Positions 35,401-46,184 of a stretch of 64,000 bases of DNA are shown piece by piece (position 1 is the first letter of the stretch; every line of letters begins with the position of its first letter). A program made the translations under genes and the position numbers. Origin of the DNA: Tomocerus qinae (taxonomy: Eukaryota > Arthropoda > Collembola > Entomobryomorpha > Tomoceridae); NCBI GenBank assembly GCA_020055645.1, contig CM034546.1, forward strand, positions 63,736,001 through 63,800,000. Direction: 5' to 3'. The notes beneath the pieces were generated by a model that saw nothing but the letters and a program-made list of their open reading frames with translations, made no database searches and had not been told where the DNA came from.

Positions 35401-36880
35401 AAGCTCTCCTTGGTATCTCTCGGCATTGTCAAATACCCACAGGCATTTAAATTTCCACATTTTCTCAAAACATTTTCTCGCTAAATTTTTCAAATCCAGT
35501 TCGTGACGAAAATTAATTTTTAAATCCATGGCTAAATCTTTGAATGATTTCAGCAAACTTTCTTCTCCACTGTCAATCCAAAAAATGTGTTGGTAGTCCT
35601 CTTGGTAGTGATTTGCAAACCATTTGGCTGTACTGGTCTTTCCAATCCCACCTAAACCCGAAGCTTTAGCCTTTTGAGTAATTACTACCATTTTATTGTT
35701 TGCTCCCAGCAATAATTCCATAATGTGCTCAATAATTGTTTTCCCATCCAATTTTCGTTCGTAAAAAGCGTTTACTAGAGCTTTTCTCTCTGGCCACCAT
35801 TTCGGGATTAGTTTCTCTTCCTTTTGTACCTCTTCCTTGACTTGACGATCAAGCTTATCACCAATTAGGTTCATATGCTCACAAATATGTCGCAGTAGTT
35901 CATTATTTTCCTTTTGTAAATCGGAAGAGTTTTTTCGATCAGTATCTTTAGGCTTAACAATTATTTGAATAAATTCTTGAATAGCATTTGGGATTTGTCT
36001 CCAATCGTTTTGCAATTGTAATGCACTCAGATGTTGTGACTCGACCTTCTTGTATCCTTTTAAAAGTTCGGTTTGGTTTTCAAACTCAAAGACGTATCTA
36101 AATTCGTTAAAGTTTTTCATTTCCTCAACATCTTGCTTGATGTAGAATTTGCTAAACCCATCTTTAACTATGACTATTGCTTCTTCAAAAAGTTCTTGCG
36201 TACTTAATTTCTTCTCTTTTGATTCTATATCCAATCCTCGTTTTTTAACTAGGGGATGAAATGTTGAACGTCCCTTTAAAAATGCATCAAAGATCATTTC
36301 AGGTGAAAGCTGTTTACCTTCACTGGCATGTTCTGATAAATAGTTGAAAATTCGACGAGTTGTGTCATGGAAAAAGCTTAATTTATTGTCATCGTTGTTA
36401 GTGATGGTATTCAATAAATCTTTGTAAGCTATGCAAATGTAGGACATTCCTGTGCTGACAATGACTTCGAATTCCTTTTCGGCTTTGCTGTTTAACGTAT
36501 TTGTCCAACTTAAAAGATTTTTTCGTTTCCTTTCATCAAGATTTCCCAATACTACATTTCCCACCTTTTCCAAAACACTTCCAACTCCCACTCTTGTTAG
36601 TCCTCTAGTTATTACTCCTGCCAATGGCGCCATTGTTATTGCACCTGTCGCAGCACCTGCAGTTATACCTGCAGCCGCTCCAATTACTATTGTATTTTCT
36701 AGAACTTTTGATGCAAACGTTGTCTTTTGATATTTCCGATCTTCTCTTTGTATTGGAAGCTCCTTAGAAATTAACGAGTTGAAATTTTTTAAGAATACCA
36801 TTTTTCCTGAGCAAATCCAATCTTCTAAAAGTTGTTTCTCGTCTTCGTCAAAGACGAAAGCATTTTCACAATTACTGGCA
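32440..36880 (-). other. NB-ARC, TPR-like, LRR-like and CCC-tail module (single large exon)
   Basis: Within this exon the STAND core shows Walker A GLGGIGKTST, Walker B CLWVFDNAE, the sensor box CIITSRCTDWG, GLPL-like GNLPLALQ, and the winged-helix MHD counterpart SMHRLLQQTIR. Two TPR-like units follow (LYNYAVCLEKFGETKEALE and NYAICLSKCGKLEEALDLL). Then come LRR-like strands (LRYLYLNGC, VEYLYLSQC, LKYLNVEE). The exon ends with a basic RSKR run followed by SCCC, which suits prenyl or palmitoyl attachment. It is open for 1480 codons, so it is not a pseudogene fragment. Confidence 0.88.
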
Positions 36881-38403
36881 CTGTTAAACATTAGTTTTCC
36901 TTTAGACTATGTTTAGGAAAACGGACATAAAGAAGTTACATTAAATTAATTAGTAAAATCACATACTTTTCATTGGTTCCAAATGCTGAGGGTGGTGCGA
37001 GGCTTGTTAACCTCTGTGAGTCGATAACTTCGGCTGTTGCTGCTGCTGGAATGTTGGAAGACGAATTTCCACTTTCTATATTTTCACACCTATTAATTTA
37101 ATAATATTCAATTGACTAAACATGACAATCTACTTTGTACAATCTTAGTACTATAATAATAATAGTAAAATTTGGACACGTTGAGGTTTAGTTTGAAGTT
37201 TTAAGAATGGAAAACTTTATCTACGGAAATATATTGCAGTAATAACAAGACCTGGAAAAATACCTGCCATTCTACCGCAAACACATGGTTTGGTCAGAGT
37301 CAATGCAGTCATAAGTGACATGATGTTTTGCTATTTACCTGTTCGGTTTTGCATCTTCAATAGACAAAGGAATCTTCTCACGAGTTAATATCTCACTCCA
37401 AAACTTAATTTGATCTTTGAATTCTTCCCCAGTTACTGAACACCCTGTTGTGGTTTTCTTTAGTTTTATTTGTTGTCGCATCAATTCAATAAATTGTTTT
37501 GAGTGCAGTGAGAATAAGGAGTCCAAATTATTCTCCTTAGAATACATAGCAAATGAGTTTCCTGGGTGAGGAAGCAAATAAACAGGTGCGCCTTCAAAAA
37601 ATTGAGCCACTTTTTCTTGTTTGAATACATCGTATATCTTGAATGGTTTTGAGCTATTTGTTTCTGATTTGTTCATTTGTGTTGAGCAACCCTTGGGATC
37701 ATAGTAGCCAAAATCATAGCCCGAGAAACTCCAGTCCCGAATCAACAACGTCGAATTTTGATACAAATTCTCATTCTCGAATCTAATATGCAAATTGTAT
37801 TTAATTATTGGCAAGTGAAACAAAAGTAATCATGTTACTATTATTAAATACAAAAATATACATAAACATAGCTAACCTATTATCGTCAGGCTTCAGTTGA
37901 TGTTGCAAGTAATCTTGAGACGCACGAAAGGATTGTAAAGCCTGTTGATCGATGCCTCTAATGCTATTGTAGATGAAAACGGAGCTGAGAAGCCGACTCC
38001 ACGCAAAAAGAGCGACGTTGTCTCTCCAAGTCGTTCCATCATCTTCAACTTGCAAAGTTTCATTACAGTCAATGAGCAATATTGCAATCTTCTCTCCTTC
38101 GTGTTGAATGAATATCGGCTCAGACCAAATATTTATACCGCCTATACTCTGTGTTTGATTATTGCCTTGAAATGGTTTTTTTGACTTCAAAGATTTTTCA
38201 AACCAGCCTTTCTCTTCAGCCTTTTGTATGTAATAAAGAAATTTGTCTAGAAGAAAAGATTTTCCAGATTGTTTTGGACCATTGATTGAATAAATTGCAA
38301 AACGACAGGAGCCAATTTTCGTTAGTATTTCAAATAAAACATCAGTATCCAAATTAAATGATTTCTCCTTTGGACCCAGAAGTTGGACAACTTTTCCATT
38401 CAT
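32440..38403 (-). CDS. Atlastin-type GTPase / NB-ARC / TPR / LRR-like STAND receptor (predicted fusion)
   Basis: Predicted exons: 38403-37877, 37782-37339, 37089-36967 and 36880-32440, total 1844 residues. The three introns (94, 249 and 86 bp) are GT-AG and each junction keeps frame (phase 2). Residues about 1-320 are an atlastin-family GTPase. The third exon is a 40-residue Ser/Ala linker. Then come a glycine-zipper hydrophobic stretch (about 429-459), a helical region, NB-ARC (about 755-1085), two TPR-like repeats (about 1160-1285), LRR-like strands (about 1435-1760) and a basic C-terminal tail ending SCCC. STAND ATPases of this plan oligomerise on ligand binding to trigger immunity or cell death. 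A separate NB-ARC gene starting at the ATG at 36889-36891 is the alternative; that ATG lies in intron 3 of the fusion model. The upstream TTTTTTGTTACAG acceptor at about 38410 hints at a 5' UTR exon. Confidence 0.7.
37339..38403 (-). other. Atlastin/GBP-superfamily GTPase module
   Basis: Two exons encode a domain that follows atlastin closely in order. P-loop GPKQSGKSFLLD; the switch I counterpart SIGGINIWSE (atlastins have a Thr-Thr-Gly form); the G3 counterpart LLIDCNETL; the G4 RD box LLIRDWSFSGYDFGY; and the base-binding YLLPHP block followed by a helical segment. Atlastins dimerise through GTP hydrolysis to fuse ER membranes. Here the G3 Gly of DxxG is replaced (D-C-N-E) and the switch I Thr pair is gone, so hydrolysis is probably changed. 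There is no atlastin-type transmembrane hairpin in this module. Confidence 0.82.
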
Positions 38404-38419
38404 GGTACCCTGTAACAAA

Positions 38420-39500
38420 AAATAATTATGGATTTTTTAGGCGATCACATAATATATAATCCTTGTTAGGTTGCTAATTTGAAAATTATAATTTCGAGGT
38501 TATTATTTCACAGCATTAAAATAATTACATAGGTTGTTTGGGTAGACATATTATAACATTGGATTTAATAATAATAATATGTATCATTCATTACCCAACC
38601 AAATAATAACAATAATATTATATTACTTTTAATTAATCCTTTTTGACATAACAGTTTTCATGTATGGCCCGCAGTAATCTTAAAGACAGGCATACAGATT
38701 CAATTTAAATAATTTAACTATTTAGTAATGTGTATTAAATGCAGATAATATTCCGAGTAGGTAGAAAAATTATTGTAATGTTCATTGTAACAAATGGTAA
38801 AGCAATGGCATGGGTTGACCAGGTCTATAAATAACACCACACTTAATCTTTAATTCAATTCACATTTATTTAAGTGCCAAAAAGTTCAAACCATACAAGA
38901 TGATATTCCTATAAATCTTATAAAATGTTATCATCCCACTTAGATATAAAGTAAATTAAAGTTGTCGTAATTAATGTAATTATACAGACGGCATTTCATA
39001 TTATTGATAATGGGAAACGTAGCTTTTCAACACAGGCAGCAATCTAGTGGTTCACAGTTCCAGATGTTATTCGTAATTCTAGCAATATTAATATTTTTAA
39101 GATAAAAACTTAAAGAATTTCTGCTATCTGAGCAATTAAAATATTGCCAACTGAATGATGACTTAAATGTATGTAATCTTTCTTGTGTAGACAGTGTGTC
39201 TGAATGATTTTAAAAAAATGAGATTTGTAATGCATAATACATAAAAAGACTCAATGTAAAGCAACTGTACTTCTGATTCTATATTAGCCTAAACTATTTT
39301 GTAATTCGAAAACTTGTAAGTTCGCGGCCATACAATGCCTCCTGGTGAGGACATGGTCGTCTATGTAAACTAAATTATTAATAAGAATAGTTTATTTATT
39401 GCTTAATTTTAAAAAATATATAAAAATAGAATTTCATTTATGAAATTTTTAAAACTTGCAACAAGGTCGACATAAATAATTTCGATTATGATTAAAAATT
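38420..39500. other. AT-rich intergenic DNA upstream of the STAND gene
   Basis: No gene recognised; should contain its promoter and possibly a non-coding first exon. Confidence 0.45.
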
Positions 39501-39509
39501 AAGCTGCGT

Positions 39510-39700
39510 TCACTTACTTTTATATTAAATTCTGTATTAAGACTTGGAGTAGAGCTAGTGAAAAATAAGAATTTCACTGTCAACATATCTTGATTGGCAC
39601 AAAATCTGATGACAGCAGGGAATGATATTTTCTGTTCGAAATAGTTTTAATAAATCGTCGTACAACTTTCTTGTAGTCTTGTTCTGTTTAAAGTTTACTG
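39510..39700 (-). pseudogene. Remnant of a third IR gene (exon 4 plus exon 1 fragments)
   Basis: 39515-39615 matches the 3' half of exon 4 of the 24-30 kb IR genes, including the splice-site side (ctgtattaagacttggagta) and the aaatctgatgacag block. It jumps directly into sequence like exon 1 (aataaatcgtcgtacaactt near 39645, compare aataaatcgtggcacaattc near 26915). Exons 2-3 are missing, so this is a deleted gene copy. Confidence 0.7.
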
Positions 39701-40754
39701 AGTACCTTATACCTTCTTTACCACTAGTGTACTGTTGGAAGTACTTATTTATATAGCTGGGCTACCACAAGTGTAATTATAATTACTACCAATATTGTTA
39801 ATGACACAGCTAAAAGTGATTTATGTATGATCATTTTGGAAATTTTATAAAAATGCTGATCTACGCGAGCCAAACCATTGCCAAATTAGAGAAATGATAA
39901 TTATCTGACGTTTGAACATTTATTTCCCTAAATTAAATAATGTTTGCTACTTAGAATAGGATATCAAAATAGAATATATAGCTAGTTAAAATAGTATCAA
40001 AATGCTGAAATGCAATCTAAATCTAATTAACTAATTTATTGCTTCAATTGCAATTCATCCGGCGCGTCACTTCTGTCAATTAATTGCGTACAAAAGTAAT
40101 GTGACGCACATATGCATATGACGTGACGTATATGAATTATGAAAACATCTGGTAAGTCAGTGTAGGATAAAAACCACACGCTAATATTTTATTATCATTT
40201 TCACTGTCATAATGTTAACAGTAATGACATTGTTCAAGGAATGCGTGTTGAATATCTGTTTATATTAACTGTGTATTGATTGTACTTTATGTATTATATT
40301 TTGTTGTACAGAGTAAAGATATAATATTACGTAAATGCTTTACCTTTTACATTTAGAGAATTCGTCAAGTAAACTTGTACATTATTAATTAAATTCAAAT
40401 CTATATATTTATTTTTATCACTGGTAAATACAATTTATTATTGACGTATTTCTTTTCTGCGAAATTAATCAAAATAATAAAAGCAGACAACTTTCTCTAG
40501 TCCAAGAATTCCAATCCAATTATAGAAAATGGTTGAGAAGTAGAAAATAGTGAAACGATACTTAAAATATTCGTGATTCGTGCAATGTACTATAGTTCAT
40601 TTCAATACGATACAAAGTGTTCAATCAAGTTAACTGTAATTGTTGATTTTCTCTATGCAGCATTTTTTATGCCGTATATTTAAATATGTTATACTCTGTG
40701 TCATGGAAATTATTCCGTTGTAGAACAAAAAACTCATTAGTACGTCTTAAATTA
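39701..40754. other. AT-rich intergenic DNA
   Basis: Nothing supportable. A short palindromic patch near 40060-40130 contains several TGACG motifs. Confidence 0.45.
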
Positions 40755-40757
40755 TTA

Positions 40758-40976
40758 GAGTATTCCTATAAGTTTACACAATGAGATTGTAGAACAATAA
40801 AACCGATAAGAAAATATAATAGGCGAGTTCACGGTTCAGTGTGCACGAACAAAGGTGCTCACTGATGCGCGAACTCGTCTATTGTTCGTGGTGACTGAAC
40901 CGCGAACTCGCCTATTATAATTTCTTATCGGTTTTATTGTTCTTCAATCTCATTGTGTAAACTTATAGGAATACTC
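40758..40976. mobile_element. Harbinger-like MITE, 219 bp, near-perfect palindrome
   Basis: Ends GAGTATTCC / GGAATACTC flanked by TTA on both sides (40755-40757 and 40977-40979), the PIF/Harbinger target duplication. The arms (about 85 bp) are almost identical inverted repeats, including ataggcgagttc and gaactcgcctat, around a short centre. Confidence 0.8.
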
Positions 40977-40981
40977 TTATA

Positions 40982-42135
40982 CAGGGATAGTACTAAGTTC
41001 CAATACACGTTTGTCGGCTAATAACTCAAAAACTAGACCAGATAGATAAATGAGAGTACTACCATTGGAAAGAGGCTGAACTAACTTAAAGATTGATATA
41101 TGACAAGTAATTATATGAAAGTAATTAATAGTCAAAAAATAATGATGAACTAAAATTAAATTTATACATGGGAAACCATAGGGAAAACATACCCGACATT
41201 TACTAGCTTTTGCAAGTTATAAAGAATATTTCATGCGTAAAAACTACCGGGAAGTGATTCGTCGTGTCAAGAAGCAATTTTCGACCATATTAACCCCATA
41301 TCACGCTATTATTAAAATCGTAATTAAAAAGTTTGAAGAAACTGGAAATGCAGTAGATGACCGAACGCGAGCTGGCCCCCCAATATCGTCCTCACAGAAG
41401 AAAATAAAGTAAGAATTGAAAAGTCGGTACTCTGTTAACCAAGGCAGTCCGTCGGAGACATTTCTATCAATGGGCTTCAGAAGAGGAATACGTTGGCTTA
41501 ATGTCCAAAAAGCATAAAAGAAAAGTCTGTATCTTGTTACTGGCCTACCAAAGTCCAGGAACTAATCCCAGCCAAATGAGACCTCATCAAATCAACCGAG
41601 TGAATTCTGTGACGAATTCTTATCACGTCTTGCTGAAAATCCGAATTATTGGAAGTCATAGTGTGAAATGATGAGTGCAATTTTAATCTCAATGAAATTG
41701 TTAATCGAAGGAATCAAGTGTACTGGACCAATCGAAACCACCATTTTACAGTGGAGAAAAGTCTCAAGAGTTAGGGCATAAACTTTTTAACTACAATTTT
41801 AATAATAGCTTGATGTGGGGGTAATATGGTCAAAAATTGCTTGATCCTGACACGACGGATCACTTCCGGGCAGTTTTTACACACGAAACATTCTTTACAA
41901 CTTACAAAAGTTAATTAATGTCGAGTATCTGTTCCCTATGGTTTCCCATGTATAAATTTAATTTTAGTTCATCATTATTTTTTGACTATTAATTACTTTC
42001 AAATAATTACTTGTCATATGCCAATCTTTAAGTTAGATCAGCCTCTTTCCAATGGTAGTACTCCCATTTCTCTATCTGGTCTAGTTTTTGAGTTATTAGC
42101 CGACAAACGTGTATTGGAACTTAGTACTATCCCTG
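40982..42135. mobile_element. Tc1/mariner-type element, long TIRs, dead transposase
   Basis: Flanked by TA on both sides, with 5' end CAGGGATAGTACTAAGTTCC inverted at the right end. The arms stay similar for about 350 bp. The 430-bp core carries degenerate transposase coding on the plus strand. It has the KFEETGNAVDDRTRAGPP helix-turn-helix linker near 41330-41385, and the second catalytic-Asp box (W-N-D-E-C-N-F, then V-N-R-x-N-x-x-Y-W) near 41655-41730, broken by stops and frameshifts. Confidence 0.82.
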
Positions 42136-42137
42136 TA

Positions 42138-43344
42138 TATCCCATGATTATCACAGTTTGTCATACCATGTTTGTTTGTTATTGGGAGAGAGCAAACTTG
42201 CTATAAATGAGTAAGCTGTACTACCGCTCAAGCCTCTAGGGCTTACTTGCAGTGACTCCCGTGACATTTTTTATACCCGACCGGAAACACGTCAATGCAA
42301 CCATGAATATATTGCATTGAGGGTGAATCTTGTCACCAATTCTAAATATGGTGAATTAGTACACCTGCGTAGCAGGTGGGGTATAGTATTAAATGCTACG
42401 AGTCCTAGCTATGTTTTATTGCTAAAAATTTGTGATGGGATGGTCTGTGTTAAAAAAAGGCAAAACGACAAGATACACATCATTTTATAATTGTCTTCAT
42501 GATATCATTTATTAGAAATCGAATAAATAACATACTAGTCTATTGTTCTCTCACTGCAAGGGAGCTAGAGAGGGGAAACAATGTCCAATTGTTAGCCCTT
42601 AAATAAAAAAGGAATTTCTCCTCCACCCGAAAGTAGCAGGTGATATAATTCGGGTTATCTTTTGGACATGGAATGGCACAAATTGCCACTCATTTCCAAG
42701 TAACTTCAAATCCTGGATTTTGTTAGGCAATCTGGGAAAAGAATACATTATAATTAGGAATTTTTTTGTTGAAAATTTGAATAGAGATGACCGCTTGTTT
42801 ATAGTTGTCGTTCAACCATCCCTGTAGGGGTTGTTCGAGAAACTCCGAGCAGTCAAATCTTAGTAGGAATTCGTCGATTTTGGAAATGATCCAATTTGCA
42901 GTGCCAGTATTGGCACATGAATAGATGATATGGCTCCAAGAATTTTTCTCGTTTCTATTTGAATTGCAAAGGGGAGGTCTGATTCCTCCCCAATTTTGAT
43001 ATCAAGGTATTCCCTGACAGACTCAGCCAAAGTTTGTGGAATTTCAGCCAGACTGTCTGCTCCAAATGTAATTGTAACATTGGCGCAGCCCGGCTTAGAA
43101 ACCTTTTTTATTGGTTGTCTTGGAGTGATGTGGAATTTGGTCTTTTTCGAGAACCAGATCTCTTCGGAGCAGACGGTGGAGGCATCAGGCCTGTCTCCCC
43201 CTTATGCGTCGAATTTTTCTGCTTCCGTAGCCTACTTTGTTTGTTTCGGTGTACCAACTGCCACTCGTTACTGCCAGTAGGAAAGGAAATTTCTATTGGA
43301 GGTTAGTGTCACTATCGAATCTTCAATTTTGCTCCTTTCAAATT
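42138..43344. other. Unresolved spacer, possibly old transposon debris
   Basis: Two overlapping plus-strand frames (42996-43280 and 43034-43306) show no domain I recognise. A TATACCC at about 42270 and a GGGGTATA near 42382 could be ends of a small element, but no target duplication was found. Confidence 0.35.
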
Positions 43345-43352
43345 GATCTGAC

Positions 43353-43724
43353 CAGGGTTGGCAAGTGAAATATTTCGCTTGAAATAAATAGAGAGATAAA
43401 TGACTTTATTTCGCGAAATATTTCACTTCAGCTTTTGTTGAAAAGTGAAATTAATGAAATTAATGAAATAAATACAACAAAGTGAAATAAAGTCATTTAT
43501 TTCACCTGTCTGAGGTGAAATAAAGTCATTTATTTCACTTGCCCAAGGTGAAATAAAGTCATTTATTTCACTTGAAAAGTGAAATAAATGCCATGTATCC
43601 CTATTTATTTCATTTTATTTCATTAATTTCAATTTATTTCTTTATTTCAATTAATTTCAATTAATTTCATTTATTTCACTTTTCAAGATAAAGTCATTGA
43701 AATGTGAAATAAATGCCAACCCTG
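43353..43724. mobile_element. hAT-type MITE, 372 bp, with internal palindromic repeats
   Basis: Ends CAGGGTTGGCA / TGCCAACCCTG flanked by the exact 8-bp duplication GATCTGAC (43345-43352 and 43725-43732). The interior has three adjacent 24-bp self-complementary units of the form GTGAAATAAAG.CATTTATTTCAC plus many GAAATAAAT variants. Confidence 0.88.
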
Positions 43725-43732
43725 GATCTGAC

Positions 43733-44270
43733 AGACCAGGGGAGCGTAACAGGCCAGGTGAGCGTAAGACCTCAATGTCCTCGTCGTTGTCCTTCAATAA
43801 TTCATCTTCATTGGCTACGACATCTGCTGACCAACTTTCCGAGAGTGATTCAAAGCCTTCCGGATTTCTTAGGACTTTCCCAGCAGGGGGCCTAATAAAA
43901 TATGATTAAATAATAATTATTATAATATTATCATAATTATTATTATGTTAATATTAATCAATATTATAATAATTATTAATATCAAATTTTATTTCGTCCA
44001 TCCTACGTCCTCTGGCATCACTGATAATATTTGTTTGACTAGAGTAGTTAAGCCCCACGGCAGTGGGGTAGGGCCCATGTACTTTAAAGCAAAACGTCGG
44101 GTGAACGTTTCACCCCCTAGTCCCAGCATGCGTGCTCGCTTCCCTTTCTAGCCTCATTAATCGTTTCATGGCCGTTGGGGTAGGACGCTCACCGATCGCG
44201 CTCACTATCGTTCGCTGCGATCAACAACATTGATTCTCTGGTGCAAAATATCATCATTTTAAGAGCAAGG
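43733..44270. other. Spacer with an AT microsatellite-like patch and a GC-richer leader
   Basis: 43900-43990 is almost pure A/T. 44040-44220 is clearly more GC-rich than its surroundings (for example ccccacggcagtgggg) and directly precedes the DIRS-like ORF1, so it may be that element's 5' terminal region. Confidence 0.4.
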
Positions 44271-45615
44271 ATGTCTACATCTGAAGATTCCAGAGGTGCT
44301 ATTATGCTGACCTCGTCAACTGCTTCCAGGTAAGTTTTTAGAACCAAAAATACCGGAGTAAAAATGCAAACCAGATCGTCTCAGTTTTGTACGTTATTTA
44401 AAAGTCCCTTGTACCGGCGGGAAATCAAATAATAAAATAGATTTTCTTACTTTAATATAAAAAATGACTTTCTCAACAGCTCAAAAGCTGAGGCTTCAAA
44501 TAACGACAGCTCAATTCTAGGCGAAATTCTTAAGAAAGTAACAGCCCTTTCATCTACGGTAGAAAAACATTCCAGTTCTTTAGACGAGCTTTCTGGAGTT
44601 GCCAGTTTGATTCAGAATTTCCAGAACGAGAACAGCGACAGTCTGGAGAGTTTGGAGGACGAATCTCATTCTCAGAATGTACAAATTTTATTGGCAAAAT
44701 TAGATGAGAAATCACAAAAAGAATCTACCATTACAGAGCAAGGTAGACGTCTAAATACTCCATTCTCAAAAAATAGTTGACCTTTTGTAATGTAATTACA
44801 AAAAATTACGGGTCTTTTGATACCAACGTAGTTGGGTCCAAATAATTAAATTATGCAAATTTGCATTTTTATAATAGATGTGAATTCTCCTACTGATGCA
44901 ATCGGAATGTTTGGAGACATATTGAACATAACCCAGACCGTGGAAAATATTGGTGCAAATTTAACGGAAGATGTTACGACATCATCGTATCTTAAATCAG
45001 GATTTGGATAAAGATTTGGTTAAGAAAATCTCAGATAAACTACACACTCCCGTTAACTGCAAAATACTTGCAGCTCCAAAAGTTAATCCTGAAATCGGGA
45101 ACCAGCTTCTCCAGCCTTCACGCAGTGAGGATCTGAAAAAGCAATTTTTACAGCAAAATATATCTGCTGGAATGACGGCGTTTGCAAAAACTGTGGAAAC
45201 AGTGATGGACATCCTGCAAACAAGGCTCGTGATTTAGTTCAAATAGCCATGGATGGGGCATCTATGCTCGGCGTAGCATTTCGAGACATTAACCAACAGC
45301 GCAGATCTAAATTAATAGAAAAAATTAACCCTGAATATGCCGGTATTTGTGCTTCAAAAATTTTCGTGTCGGAATTTTTATTCGGAGATGGTCTCTCTGG
45401 CGCACTGAAAGAATCCAAGAACAATTTGAAGATCATCAGAAAATCTCGTCCTCCGTTGGACAGACGCCGTTTTGTTCCATATGCTACAGGAACAAATCAG
45501 ACTAGATGTTACCCTGCCGGGTCTTTAAACTGGGGGGTGCCGCCTCGTCGCAGGGGCGGCGTTCAATTCCGTCGATCTCGCCCACAAAGTCCCATCCTTT
45601 ATATCGAGTTCTAAA
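44271..45615 (+). pseudogene. ORF1 (gag-like) of a DIRS-like YR retroelement, frame-broken
   Basis: The 5' part looks spliced: exons 44271-44329, 44480-44742 and from 44878, with GT-AG ends in phase. The encoded start is Ser-rich and coiled. The C-terminal part reads MDGASMLGVAFRDINQQRRS, then LFGDGL and an Arg-rich tail, the usual plan of DIRS/Ngaro ORF1 proteins. It is not functional as read: the frame must change at about 44980 and again at about 45225. Composition is GC-richer than the surrounding DNA. Confidence 0.6.
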
Positions 45616-45619
45616 ATCT

Positions 45620-46180
45620 TATTAGCAGATAAAGAGTCTAGGCAAGATTTAGACGACAGTGAATGGATGATTAATGATATCGAATTTAATACAATATGTA
45701 ATATTTTCTATAAGCCTAATATGGATTTATTTGCTAGTCAACACACAACAAAATGTATACATTTTATCTCTTGGAAACCTGATCCGAAATCATTATTCGT
45801 AGACGCATTCACCATCAAATGGAATGATAAGTTTTACGCATTTCCCCCATTTTGTTTAATTGGTAGAGTTTTACAAAAAATTATCGACGACAAACCGGAA
45901 GGCATTGTTGTCGTTCCCTTCTGGAAATCGCAACGTTGGTACCCAAGATTCATAGAATTAGCTTTTTCTAAAATTCTAATATTTAATCCAAAGAGTGATC
46001 TGCTTGTTTCTCCTTATGATTGCAGACCACACACTCTCCACTCAGATTTGCACCTTGCAGTCACAATCTTATCCGGGAAAGTCTAGAAAATCAAGGCTGC
46101 CCAGAAAATGTAGTAAAACTTTTATACGGTTCATGTTCTCAATCAACATGGAACCAATACGAGTCTGCCATCGAAAAAAA
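45620..46180 (+). pseudogene. DIRS-like RNase H and start of tyrosine recombinase
   Basis: The frame contains ADKESRQDLDDSEW, then DLFASQHTTK, SWKPDPKSLFVDAF, YAFPPFCLIGRVLQKI and VVVPFWKSQRWYP, the conserved order of the DIRS RNase H region. From about 46020, in another frame, a segment like the N-terminal core-binding part of a tyrosine recombinase follows (CSQSTWNQYESAI). The reverse transcriptase that should separate this from ORF1 is absent, so the copy carries an internal deletion. Confidence 0.68.
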
Positions 46181-46184
46181 AGTA

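Noticed and set aside
36880-36891. Start codon at 36889-36891 as the true start of a separate NB-ARC gene
   Set aside because: Possible, but the acceptor TTTAACAG ending at 36881 joins in phase to the upstream exon, and the linker exon is open only as part of such a join. Kept as the alternative to the fusion model.
42266-42390. Small element bounded by TATACCC and GGGGTATA
   Set aside because: Inverted ends are only seven bases and no target duplication was seen.
42996-43306. Two overlapping plus frames of about 90 residues
   Set aside because: Neither shows a domain, and mutual overlap in different frames suggests chance.
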